Positions 47,819 to 56,275 of a stretch of 64,000 nt of DNA are shown one piece after another (positions within the stretch are counted from its first letter, which is position 1; each line of letters opens with the position of its first letter). The DNA comes from Bacillota bacterium (GTDB lineage Bacteria > Bacillota > Clostridia > Acetivibrionales > DSM-1351). Made by a program: the position numbers and the translations under genes. The DNA lies in contig JAEYWA010000153.1 of assembly GCA_023431385.1 (NCBI GenBank), positions 16,674 through 80,673 of the forward strand, given 5' to 3'. The notes below the pieces were generated by a model. The model saw only the letters and a program-made list of their open reading frames with translations, searched no databases and had not been told where the DNA came from.

Positions 47819-48665
47819 ACTGTAATTCCTTCTCAACACTCTGCTTAAAAAAGGCAGTATCATTTCCAATCTCTTCCTTGTACTGAAGGAAAGCAATCTG
47901 AACCTCAACCTTGATGGAGGTATCTGTAATACCGTCAAATGCACCTTTTTCACCTACCATTGATCTGATTCTGTTCCGAACCAGCTCACCGCCGCTTTCA
48001 TCACAAGTCAGTATAATTGCAAGACTGCCGTCATTATCTATACTGTACTGGTTGTCCTCTATCCTGATAGCATCACCTATAATCTCAGCTAGTCGCTGCT
48101 TGAGCTTATCAAAATTTTTCTTGGTTAGTATTTTTTTTAGTTCCTGACCATAGCGCAGTTTTATTATCATCAACGTTAAAGGCAGCTGATTTCTTCTGGT
48201 ATATCTTATCTGCCTGTCTATGTCGTAATAAAAGCTTCTCAGATTATATAGACCTGTGAGAGGATCTATTAATACCAGTTCCTCTACCTGTTGTCTCAGC
48301 ATGCTGTTTTCCAATTCCAGCCGGTTACGTCCCGAAATAAACAGCTTCATTGTACCGACTATGACAAGGGGAAGTATCAGCCAAGCAAAAGAGTAAATAT
48401 TAATAGCCGTCCCTTTTTCATATAGTATAAACAGTTTATAAGCCGAATAGCAGATAATTTGAGAGCCAACCACCACTAATGCTGCAAAGTCCATTGAAAA
48501 AGTCACAAGTATTACTGCAATAACTGTTACAAATAACATCACTGAATTTTCAATCAGCAAGCCTGAACCACCTGCATATAAAACCCCCATACTACCAATC
48601 AACGACATTAAAAACAGTAGTAAGCCAACATCCTGAATTAATATTTCATAGCGTTTATTAGGCAT
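47808..48665 (-). CDS. 4-TM degenerate GGDEF protein with intact I-site (PelD-like c-di-GMP receptor candidate)
   Basis: A 285-residue protein. Four hydrophobic segments fill residues 10-105, then a short coiled coil (NRLELENSMLRQQVEELVLI) and a GGDEF-like domain beginning DPLTGLYNLRSFYYD. The catalytic GGDEF position reads DNDGS, so it should not make c-di-GMP. Exactly five residues upstream is RIED, matching the RxxD inhibitory site that binds c-di-GMP. PelD of the Pel system has the same logic: 4 TM helices, a degenerate GGDEF and an I-site that activates polymer synthesis. PelD also has a GAF domain, absent here. The gene lies mid-operon and overlaps DUF2334. Confidence 0.85.
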   Translation of the reverse strand: MPNKRYEILIQDVGLLLFLMSLIGSMGVLYAGGSGLLIENSVMLFVTVIAVILVTFSMDFAALVVVGSQIICYSAYKLFILYEKGTAINIYSFAWLILPLVIVGTMKLFISGRNRLELENSMLRQQVEELVLIDPLTGLYNLRSFYYDIDRQIRYTRRNQLPLTLMIIKLRYGQELKKILTKKNFDKLKQRLAEIIGDAIRIEDNQYSIDNDGSLAIILTCDESGGELVRNRIRSMVGEKGAFDGITDTSIKVEVQIAFLQYKEEIGNDTAFFKQSVEKELQYDV

Positions 48666-48688
48666 TATAACCTCCGTATTACGAGTAT

Positions 48689-50215
48689 TTATAATATTCT
48701 AAGCTTGTGAATCAATTCTGCTAAAATAAAATATATCAGAATATCCAGAGAAACACTAAAAAGGAAAAGATGCCTGACCATTTCAGTATCTCCACTATTT
48801 ACTATAGTAATTACAGCATTCGATATTCCAATCATTAATATTGCAAGCATGGTTTCCAGAGGTATTGCTCCTCTCGAATCATAATCTCTAAAAAGTCTAG
48901 CCGACTTCTGTCTGAACAGTAGTATGACTGCTGAAAGCAGAACCACAAGAAACCCAATGGTTTTCGGTATTGAATCAGCTTTAAATCTACTCCAGAGGGA
49001 CCATAAAATACTTTTTGCCATTTTTGGCATTCCGGCACTCTTTTCATAGTTTCCACTGAAATCCCTTCTAATATTAAAAGTTGCTTTGACTGATATATCG
49101 AGCATTGCAACCAATGACCCAGGATGTTTTAAATAGTAGTAAGCTATTTCTGCTGAATTGTAATTGTCATAGAAGCCTTGATTTAAGTCCTTATTATCAG
49201 GTTTTAACAGCGGATACTGATCGTTACTGTTTGTATCTGTTAGTATTGAATAGGAACTATCAATACCAAATTCCTTCAAAGTCTCCTCCGGATCAGTAGA
49301 CTGAAGCAATACACCTCTGGACATAGCATGGTACTTACTTGACTCACTGAAGGAAGCAGGAGAATACCTCAATGAGAACATGACGCTTAGGAATAGAGCA
49401 AGTACTGCAGTACAACAACATATCTTCCATAACAGGTTTTTATTTAGAAAAATAAACTTTACACCTAATATTCCCAAAATCAAGCCTACTATAGCATATT
49501 TAACTTCTATCGTAGTCAGTATGATCCCAAACAAAGAATACAAAATAACATAAGCAAAATTTTGCTTTTTCTGTTGTAAAGCTAACGCTGCTCCAGAGCA
49601 AAAAAGCAATGAAATAAACACCAGCGGTTCAGTATAAAAGGAACTGAAATAGGTAATATACGATACATCTGCAAAGATAAATATGCCAGTCAGCCCAATG
49701 ACAATACTTTCAGTAAATGTCATTGCCCTTTGTAATGCCTGCTTAATAACTAAAAAAACTGCCGGAATATACAGGAACCCATATAGTAAAGCTAAAAATC
49801 TCAAATCAAATGTGCTGTCACGGGTAATAAACGTATCAAGCCATTTTGCCATGAAAACCAGAATTCGTTGTCCTGTCAGATTTGCCAAGCTACTCCCTTC
49901 CGCTGCCAGGGATAGATAGTCCTTGACATAGTAATTGAAGTAAAGGTTTTCACTGGAATCCTCTCTGTGATATATCCCTGCTGGATTCATCCTGGAGGAA
50001 AAAGAGCCATCATCAGACATTCCAAGTACAGGAGGTACAAATAGCATGATTATAAGCAGCATCAGGGATATCAAACAGGCCCCTAAGGCTACAACATTTG
50101 CAGAATACTTACCTTCCCTGTTTTGGTTTAATACGGTTATATTTTTTTTAAGGAAGGAAGTTAATCTATTTATTTTTGTAACTATAAATCGTAAAATATT
50201 CCATTCTTTTTTCAT
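48689..50215 (-). CDS. multi-pass membrane protein of the exopolysaccharide operon (GT-C-like)
   Basis: A 508-residue protein with about 11 membrane segments and one large extracellular region (residues 280-390). I do not recognise a named family with confidence. The layout, with an acidic pair after the first TM (GMSDDGSFSSRMNPAG) and many TMs, is typical of GT-C glycosyltransferases that use lipid-linked sugars. It lies 23 bp upstream of the degenerate GGDEF gene and 20 bp downstream of the thioredoxin-GH8 gene. It probably decorates or transfers the polymer; that role is inference. Confidence 0.65.
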   Translation of the reverse strand: MKKEWNILRFIVTKINRLTSFLKKNITVLNQNREGKYSANVVALGACLISLMLLIIMLFVPPVLGMSDDGSFSSRMNPAGIYHREDSSENLYFNYYVKDYLSLAAEGSSLANLTGQRILVFMAKWLDTFITRDSTFDLRFLALLYGFLYIPAVFLVIKQALQRAMTFTESIVIGLTGIFIFADVSYITYFSSFYTEPLVFISLLFCSGAALALQQKKQNFAYVILYSLFGIILTTIEVKYAIVGLILGILGVKFIFLNKNLLWKICCCTAVLALFLSVMFSLRYSPASFSESSKYHAMSRGVLLQSTDPEETLKEFGIDSSYSILTDTNSNDQYPLLKPDNKDLNQGFYDNYNSAEIAYYYLKHPGSLVAMLDISVKATFNIRRDFSGNYEKSAGMPKMAKSILWSLWSRFKADSIPKTIGFLVVLLSAVILLFRQKSARLFRDYDSRGAIPLETMLAILMIGISNAVITIVNSGDTEMVRHLFLFSVSLDILIYFILAELIHKLRIL

Positions 50216-50235
50216 TATTCTTTATCATATCCATG

Positions 50236-51864
50236 TTAATATTTATTTTTATCAGCAACACTATACGAAAGAAGTCCAATACACTGGTCGAAGGAATATA
50301 TCCCGGTTCCGTCTGTGTTTCCAAACGCACCGTTCAGTTTATTATCAAAATCAAAAATCCTCATTGTTTCCATTCTTGCCATAGCCCTGTTTGCCAAATC
50401 ACTATCTCCCACATTGTTGGCTATCATACTAACCAGTCCGTAAATGGCAGTGGATTCATATCTGTACCCGTCCACTACTGTTCCGTCAGGCCTATACATG
50501 GCGAAAATACCTTCCCCTTCAACAGCTGCCTTCAGCCAACTCAACGTCTGGGGCTTTATTTGTCCTATTTTTGAGAGGTGCAAAAGGGTAACCATCCCCT
50601 CTGCCATATTTAAATTTTCATTTTTATAGCTTTTCTTCCTGTAATCATATTCGGTATGGTACATTGGGAATTCGTCTCCTAAATAACCATCATTCACAAT
50701 TAAGAGACTGTTCCGGTTGACCTCATTCCACCGGGGATCTATTTCTGCCAGCATTTCCATAGCCTCAAAGTCAGCAAAGCACAGTTTTAAGCTCTGAGAC
50801 TTCTTTCGGTACTTAAAATCATAGGAGTTTATGAGTTTATTACTCTGGGTATTATACCGATACAGAGCATTTTCATAGTTTTTCAAGTTATCGGTATATC
50901 CTCCCCACAATTTATCTGCATTATAAAGTGTTCTGAAAATCCGAAGATCATCTACAGACGAATTGACTCTGGCTGGTCCCTTTTCGTTTACTACCCACGA
51001 GGCCAAAGGGTCCTTCCTCATTACTTTATTTATATAACTAATGCTTTTTTCAAATAAGCTTCTATTTGATGAATTGATGGCATATTCTAGAATAAGCCCC
51101 TGTGATTCACTCAAAACATCTGTATTTTCTAGATTTGATGCCTCTTCGGTTATATAGTTGGTCTTTATTCCTCCATCAGCATTTGTCAATTCATTTTCGA
51201 TAAACTTTAAAGTTCCAGAAGCTCCTCCGGTAATACCATAATCAATCATAGACTTCAGTCCTTTAAGAGGTAACTCCTTGCCCGCATACCATGCTCTAAG
51301 GATACCTTGTTTATCAATTACAAAAGTTGTGGGAATAACCTTAAGTCCCAGCTGCTTGTATACTGTCAGATTTTCATCAAAAACATTAACAAAGGGTATT
51401 TTTTTATCTTTCAAGTACGCTAGTGCTGAAGCTCTGGTCTCCTTGTAATTATCCAGTTTATTTACAAGAAGGAACTCGACTCCCGGATACTCTGAAAGAA
51501 TTTTTTCTATCTCTTCATATTTTTCCAATTCCTTGTTGCAATAAGGACACCAGCTTGCCCAGAAGCTAATTACAATTGTTTTTCCCTTTAGTTCGGATAA
51601 AGTTATTTTATCTCCGTTTTCTCTGGAAAAGGACAGGTTTGATAAATCAGTATTGAGGGTACATTTCTCTGGTAGTAGGTCCATGTTGTTTGAAAGTTGT
51701 GTATCTGCGGTTGTATTAGTTTTCTGTCCGGTTGTCTGAGAATCCGAGTATTCATTTGTCTTGCTTTTAGAAAGCAGCCATGCTGTAATAAGGCTTACTG
51801 ACACGGCTAGCATAACTATTAATAATATTCGTACTATTCTTTCCATTTTATTTAAAGAACGCAT
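50236..51864 (-). CDS. membrane-anchored thioredoxin-like / GH8-like glycoside hydrolase fusion
   Basis: About 542 residues. A TM anchor (residues 8-30) is followed by a TlpA-type thioredoxin domain (about 65-215) with active site WCPYC in ISFWASWCPYCNKE and the cis-Pro loop VIPTTF. Residues 240-540 resemble a GH8/BcsZ (alpha/alpha)6 barrel: SESQGLILEYA matches the SEGQ...-type catalytic Glu motif and SVDDLRIFRTLYNADKLWGG matches the D-DL-IA---L--A--LW helix. GH8 enzymes in Bcs-type loci trim the polymer. I know of no such redox-hydrolase fusion. The ATG at 51864, two to five bases after GGGTG, is chosen; copy B of the repeated leader element precedes it directly. Confidence 0.8.
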   Translation of the reverse strand: MRSLNKMERIVRILLIVMLAVSVSLITAWLLSKSKTNEYSDSQTTGQKTNTTADTQLSNNMDLLPEKCTLNTDLSNLSFSRENGDKITLSELKGKTIVISFWASWCPYCNKELEKYEEIEKILSEYPGVEFLLVNKLDNYKETRASALAYLKDKKIPFVNVFDENLTVYKQLGLKVIPTTFVIDKQGILRAWYAGKELPLKGLKSMIDYGITGGASGTLKFIENELTNADGGIKTNYITEEASNLENTDVLSESQGLILEYAINSSNRSLFEKSISYINKVMRKDPLASWVVNEKGPARVNSSVDDLRIFRTLYNADKLWGGYTDNLKNYENALYRYNTQSNKLINSYDFKYRKKSQSLKLCFADFEAMEMLAEIDPRWNEVNRNSLLIVNDGYLGDEFPMYHTEYDYRKKSYKNENLNMAEGMVTLLHLSKIGQIKPQTLSWLKAAVEGEGIFAMYRPDGTVVDGYRYESTAIYGLVSMIANNVGDSDLANRAMARMETMRIFDFDNKLNGAFGNTDGTGIYSFDQCIGLLSYSVADKNKY

Positions 51865-51979
51865 ATTAGCACCCATCTACGCGCAGAGCACGTATAAAAA
51901 AGTAATAAAAAGCCGCTTAGCGGGTTTTTGCTGCGTGAAATGCACGCTGACTACAAAATGTATTTTTCACGCTATCTCC
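51865..51979 (-). repeat. repeated leader element, copy B (inside the exopolysaccharide operon)
   Basis: 115 bp, minus strand, from GGAGATAGCGTGAAAAA to TGGGTGCTAAT next to the start of the thioredoxin-GH8 gene. It shares the 5' GCGTGAAA / TTTCACGC pairing and the 3' hairpin ACGTGC-tct-GCGCGT. In the middle it contains AAAAACCCGCTAAGCGG followed by CTTTTTATTACTTTTTT, which looks like an intrinsic terminator upstream of the SD. It fills most of the 167-bp gap between the GT39-like gene and the fusion gene. Confidence 0.7.
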
Positions 51980-52043
51980 ATATAAGCTTTCCTGATCATT
52001 TCTTTCAAAACCAATACCCTTACGTGAAAATATATGGTATCTT

Positions 52044-53804
52044 TTATGTCTTCTCAGTGTTATGGTCCTTACCCTCTAAATATGCTTCGGTAACTGTTAC
52101 CGTAACATGTCCCTTTCTGATAGCATCAAGCATATCAAAGCTGTTATTTGAAGTATTATTTATTTTCCGATCTTCTTTAGAAGAAATTTCGTGCTTTGTT
52201 TCCTGTTCTTTGTCTGCTAACGTATCTGTATTCTGACTTTGATTGTAAGTTAAGTGATTTTGATAATATCCGAAAATTTCTGTTAAGCCCGACACAGCAA
52301 GCAGTGCAAACACTGGAAGTATATTGTAATGATATCTCCCCTGACTTTCCAGTATCATATGCAGTAACGCAGTTCCGATAAAATACAATATCAATACATG
52401 TTTTGTTCCTACGTTCTTCCTGAACCACAGGAAAATCCCCGCTACCAGTGAGAGATATACACATATGATATAATACACATTATTCCAGATGGTAATATTA
52501 TTTATTAATTCTCTTTTATGGACTGTCAGATTGCCCTGTTGTTCCAAAAACAGAAGATTCCAGTAAGCTCCATAATCATCATTCCACCAGAGCAGGGTAT
52601 ATTTTTCAAACATCAGATTGGCAATGCCCAAAGGATCTTTTGTTAATCTTTTTACAGCTTCATTTCTGGAGGCCTTATGAGCCTCCTGTGCCGAGCCAGT
52701 CTCCATATATCTATCGTTTAAAAATTTGGAATCTCCATCATTCCACATACCTTTTGACTCCAGATTCAGACCAACCATCAAGTTATACCCGAAGGATACT
52801 GTAGTGCCCGGAAGTTCTCTGTCTATGGTCCTTGCCGTTGCACCGCTGATTATTAACGAACATACCAGATAACTGACAAGTATTACTGCCGCCCCAATCC
52901 AGCCCCTTGATATCAAGCTTTTTATCAATCCCGCCCGGGATATGTCTGAAGCTTTTGCCCTATAGGTTATTGTGCAAATCATCAAAGCTACTAATAGAAT
53001 GATTGCCACCGGTCGAACTGCACCTGCCATTGCCAAAAGTATCCCTAAAATTACAAATAAAATCAATATCCTTGAAGCTCTAACAGAAGCAGGTATTTTG
53101 AACAGGTAAGCAATAATCCAGATACAAAGGAGTGTTAAGCACATAAATACAGGCTCTGAAGCCAATTGATTTATATATAGAATCTGGGAGGGCCAAAAGG
53201 CTACAAGAAGCATGGCAAAAAATCCACCAGCCCTGCCACATATAAGGCGTCCGACTCTGTTTACAAATATTATGCTGAGTACACTTGCAGTTAAATTCAG
53301 ATAAAGCCCTGCTTTTACTGAAGAGCCAAATACCATGAAAATTTTTGATAGAATATATGGATAACCTATTACATGCGGAAACTGAGATATATAATCACAG
53401 TACCCAGCACCATCCCTTAGAAGAGTGCCGTTCGCCAATAGTTCCGCAATCTTGTAGTAGGTTTGAAAGTCAGACTCAGGCTGGACCGGTAAATTGCGTA
53501 TTATCCATAAACGAACTGCTACCGCTGATATAACTACAAGAGTAATTAATATGCCCTCTACAGCCGCTATCATTTTTGGATTTTTTGGTGTAAATCTGTA
53601 TAATTTATAATGTGACGCCAAAATAGCCAGTGTGTTTGATACAAGCCACAAGCCTCCCATTGCTAAAAGAATTCCACCATACCACAAAAAAGGGTATTTT
53701 GTGGAAACTCCAATACTTAATATTCCGCTGAACAAACTGAATCCTAAGCATATACCGAAAATTGTTAAGTATATATATGTAAACCAGTTCCTGCGAGTTT
53801 CCAT
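52044..53804 (-). CDS. GT39/ArnT-like membrane glycosyltransferase
   Basis: About 586 residues with about 12 TM segments. The first extracytoplasmic loop has the acidic motif LPVQPESDFQTYYKIAELLANG, and LLVAFWPSQILYINQLASEP follows, both typical of dolichyl/polyprenyl-phosphate-sugar transferases of the GT39/ArnT group. The C-terminal 90 residues are hydrophilic and probably cytoplasmic. It transfers sugar from a lipid carrier outside the membrane. It is the first gene of the exopolysaccharide operon, so the promoter lies at 53805-54060. The ATG at 53804 has GAGG nine bases upstream; a TTG five codons earlier is the alternative. Confidence 0.78.
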   Translation of the reverse strand: METRRNWFTYIYLTIFGICLGFSLFSGILSIGVSTKYPFLWYGGILLAMGGLWLVSNTLAILASHYKLYRFTPKNPKMIAAVEGILITLVVISAVAVRLWIIRNLPVQPESDFQTYYKIAELLANGTLLRDGAGYCDYISQFPHVIGYPYILSKIFMVFGSSVKAGLYLNLTASVLSIIFVNRVGRLICGRAGGFFAMLLVAFWPSQILYINQLASEPVFMCLTLLCIWIIAYLFKIPASVRASRILILFVILGILLAMAGAVRPVAIILLVALMICTITYRAKASDISRAGLIKSLISRGWIGAAVILVSYLVCSLIISGATARTIDRELPGTTVSFGYNLMVGLNLESKGMWNDGDSKFLNDRYMETGSAQEAHKASRNEAVKRLTKDPLGIANLMFEKYTLLWWNDDYGAYWNLLFLEQQGNLTVHKRELINNITIWNNVYYIICVYLSLVAGIFLWFRKNVGTKHVLILYFIGTALLHMILESQGRYHYNILPVFALLAVSGLTEIFGYYQNHLTYNQSQNTDTLADKEQETKHEISSKEDRKINNTSNNSFDMLDAIRKGHVTVTVTEAYLEGKDHNTEKT

Positions 53805-54063
53805 AAGCAAAATCCTCAAAAGTCCTTTAGCCTGTATTTTCTTTTAATATTTTAATTTTTAACAACTCTGGCTTCCCTAGTGAAAAAATGTCGTCTTTTA
53901 ATAATTTATCATAAATATTGGGAATTGAACAGTTCAAAGTTATTTTCTTATCTAAATAATTATTTTAAACATATTTTTAACATATTGAAGCTGAATTATT
54001 ACACACCAATTTTTTTGATATGGAATATGATGTATTAAATATCTGAACAAAGGAGCTGTTCTT

Positions 54064-54873
54064 TTGGAATATTATATAAGAACCGAACCGGATGTAAAAA
54101 TTTTTGTCCACGACATTAACCCAAATGGCAGAAAGACAATTCTTTTTATTCATGGCTGGCCTTTAAACCACCGAGCCTATGAATATCAGTTCAACAAGCT
54201 CCCTGCCATGGGATTCAGATGTATTGGAATGGACACCAGAGGCTTTGGTAACTCCAGCAAGCCTTTTTCCGGTTATACATATAACCGAATTGCCGACGAT
54301 ATAAGGGGAGTGGTTAACGCACTGAACCTGAAGAACTTTGTGTTGGGTGGACATTCCATGGGCGGCGCTGCTGCTATCCGTTATATGTCTCGCTATAACG
54401 GCTATGGAGTAACAAAGCTTGCTCTTTTTGGCGCTGCCGCACCAAGTCTAACACAGAGGCCCGGCTTTCCATATGGCCATCCAAAAGAGAATATTACACA
54501 AATAGTCGAGAGTTCTCTCAGAGACAGGCCTCAAATGCTGAGAGATACTGCTCCCATGTTCTTTACAAAGCCCATCACCCCGCCTCAGTCAGACTGGTTT
54601 TTCCAGCTGAGTTTTGAAGCCTCTGGATCAGCGACTGCAGCATGTGCAATAACCTTCAGAGACGAGAGTCTTTTTGGTGATCTGGGAAAAATAAAGGTTC
54701 CTACTTTAATAATGCACGGGATCTATGACAAAGTTTGTTTGTATCCCCTTGCTGACACAATGCACCAGGGCATCAGAAATTCTGTCTTGATTCCTTTTGA
54801 GAACAGCGGCCACTCTCTTTTCTACGAAGAGCAGGATAAATTTAATCAGGAGCTGGTAAGGTTTATCGGATAA
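54064..54873 (+). CDS. alpha/beta hydrolase
   Basis: A 269-residue hydrolase of the haloperoxidase/esterase type. The oxyanion region is ILFIHGWPLNHRAYE, the nucleophile elbow GGHSMGGAA (Ser near residue 98), the acid HGIYDKV and the catalytic His in NSGHSLFYE. No signal peptide, so cytoplasmic. The substrate is unknown. The start is TTG, 8 bases after AAAGGAG. It is divergent from the exopolysaccharide operon and followed by a shared terminator. Confidence 0.9.
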   Translation: MEYYIRTEPDVKIFVHDINPNGRKTILFIHGWPLNHRAYEYQFNKLPAMGFRCIGMDTRGFGNSSKPFSGYTYNRIADDIRGVVNALNLKNFVLGGHSMGGAAAIRYMSRYNGYGVTKLALFGAAAPSLTQRPGFPYGHPKENITQIVESSLRDRPQMLRDTAPMFFTKPITPPQSDWFFQLSFEASGSATAACAITFRDESLFGDLGKIKVPTLIMHGIYDKVCLYPLADTMHQGIRNSVLIPFENSGHSLFYEEQDKFNQELVRFIG

Positions 54874-54892
54874 TATGACTTTTCCGGATGTA

Positions 54893-54948
54893 AAAAGAAA
54901 GGAAACGGCCTAAAACTAACTGCCTAAAACTACCTTTTCCTTTCTTTT
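54893..54948. terminator. bidirectional terminator between alpha/beta hydrolase and serine hydrolase genes
   Basis: AAAGAAAGGAAA and TTTTCCTTTCTTTT form a 12-bp stem around a loop that contains CCTAAAACTA twice. The convergent stops are 20 and 38 bp away. Confidence 0.75.
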
Positions 54949-54985
54949 ACTAGAAACATCTATTAGAAACATCCTTTTTATCCGG

Positions 54986-56140
54986 CTATTTTACTGCGGG
55001 AATGACATGCTCCTCAATTAGGGTTTGTGTGTCAGAGGCACCCTGTAACGATGATCGATATTCATCAGCAGTTACAACAACAACCATATCCAGTTTGGGA
55101 ATTATTACAATTTTTTGCCCACCTGCTCCATCGGCACGATAAGTATAATATGACTTGCCTGTAGTTTTGCTGGTCATATTTTTTATCCAAAAGAGATAGC
55201 CATAATCCTGATTATTATCCAGTCCGACCTGCTTGGTAGAGGAAGCCTTTACCCAATCTTCGGGAATTATCTGTTGATTTTCCCATCTGCCGTTGTTCAA
55301 GTAAAGTACACCAAATTTTGCCATATCCCTAGCTGTGAGGTATAAACCTGTTCCTCCCCCGTAGGAGCTTGTCGGATCACGATCCCATCTTTGAACCTTA
55401 ATGTCCATGGGATCAAATAAATATTTTTCAGCGAAGGCCTTGGTATTCATACCGGACTTTTCGGAAATAACTGCTGAAAGTATCTGAGTTAAACCGGTAT
55501 TGTATTCAAACTTGCTGCCGATCTCATCTGTGAGAGGTCTTTCCAGAGAGTATTTAAGCCAATCCCGGCTCGTGAAGAAGCCATAATAGTTCTTGTCAAT
55601 TGACTCAAGACCCCCGGTCATTGTCAAAACATTTTCTATGGTAATATCCTTCTTTTTAGGACTATCAATTGTATCAAAGTATTTCGGAATAAGTTCTGAT
55701 ACTTTCTGCTGGGTACTTTCTATTAGTTTTTCTCTTACGGCGATTCCTGTCAGCGCAGACAATACGCTTTTAGTTACCGAGAAAACAGGATTATAGCTGG
55801 TTTCCTTTGCACCATTATAATATTTCTCAAAAACCATATATCCATTTTTTATGATAAGGAGGCTATAGACGTTAGGATAGTTCTCAATTATTGTTTTATC
55901 TGTATTTACAAGCTGCTGTTCATTCAAGCCTTGACTCTCAGGAGTTGCAGTAGGCCACTTTTCAGTAGGCCATTGTACAGACTTGGTACTGACGGCAGTG
56001 TTAGCAGCTGTGCTGGCAGCACTGTTAGTAAAGCCTGAAGCTGCAACAGACGAGTTATTTCCACTTTCTTCTGTAGTTGAACAACCTGTTTGAAATACAC
56101 TGAAACATGTAATGATCAGAATAATAGCAAGTTTTTTCAC
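54986..56140 (-). CDS. serine hydrolase lipoprotein (beta-lactamase class C family)
   Basis: A 384-residue extracellular lipoprotein. The N-terminus has a lipobox (FQTGC, Cys at about 20) followed by a Ser/Ala-rich linker. The penicillin-recognising fold has SxxK at FSVTKSVLSA, a YxN-like motif at FEYNTGLTQI, and a C-terminal block YRADGAGGQKIVIIPKLDMV. The family includes esterases and D-aminopeptidases as well as beta-lactamases, so resistance cannot be assumed. Start is GTG, 6 bases after GGAGG. Confidence 0.88.
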   Translation of the reverse strand: MKKLAIILIITCFSVFQTGCSTTEESGNNSSVAASGFTNSAASTAANTAVSTKSVQWPTEKWPTATPESQGLNEQQLVNTDKTIIENYPNVYSLLIIKNGYMVFEKYYNGAKETSYNPVFSVTKSVLSALTGIAVREKLIESTQQKVSELIPKYFDTIDSPKKKDITIENVLTMTGGLESIDKNYYGFFTSRDWLKYSLERPLTDEIGSKFEYNTGLTQILSAVISEKSGMNTKAFAEKYLFDPMDIKVQRWDRDPTSSYGGGTGLYLTARDMAKFGVLYLNNGRWENQQIIPEDWVKASSTKQVGLDNNQDYGYLFWIKNMTSKTTGKSYYTYRADGAGGQKIVIIPKLDMVVVVTADEYRSSLQGASDTQTLIEEHVIPAVK

Positions 56141-56275
56141 TTTGACCCTCCACTTGGATTATTTTTAATAATCTATTACTCTCACGTACTACTGTTTATT
56201 TTGTAAATATTTTATTTTTATCCTATATATGTATATTAACCCAGTGAAATGTCAATTACAAGCAAATCTATATAT

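Noticed and set aside
54986..56140. Beta-lactam resistance gene
   Set aside because: The fold is class C-like, but the YxN and KTG motifs are not those of true beta-lactamases. Esterase or peptidase activity is at least as likely.
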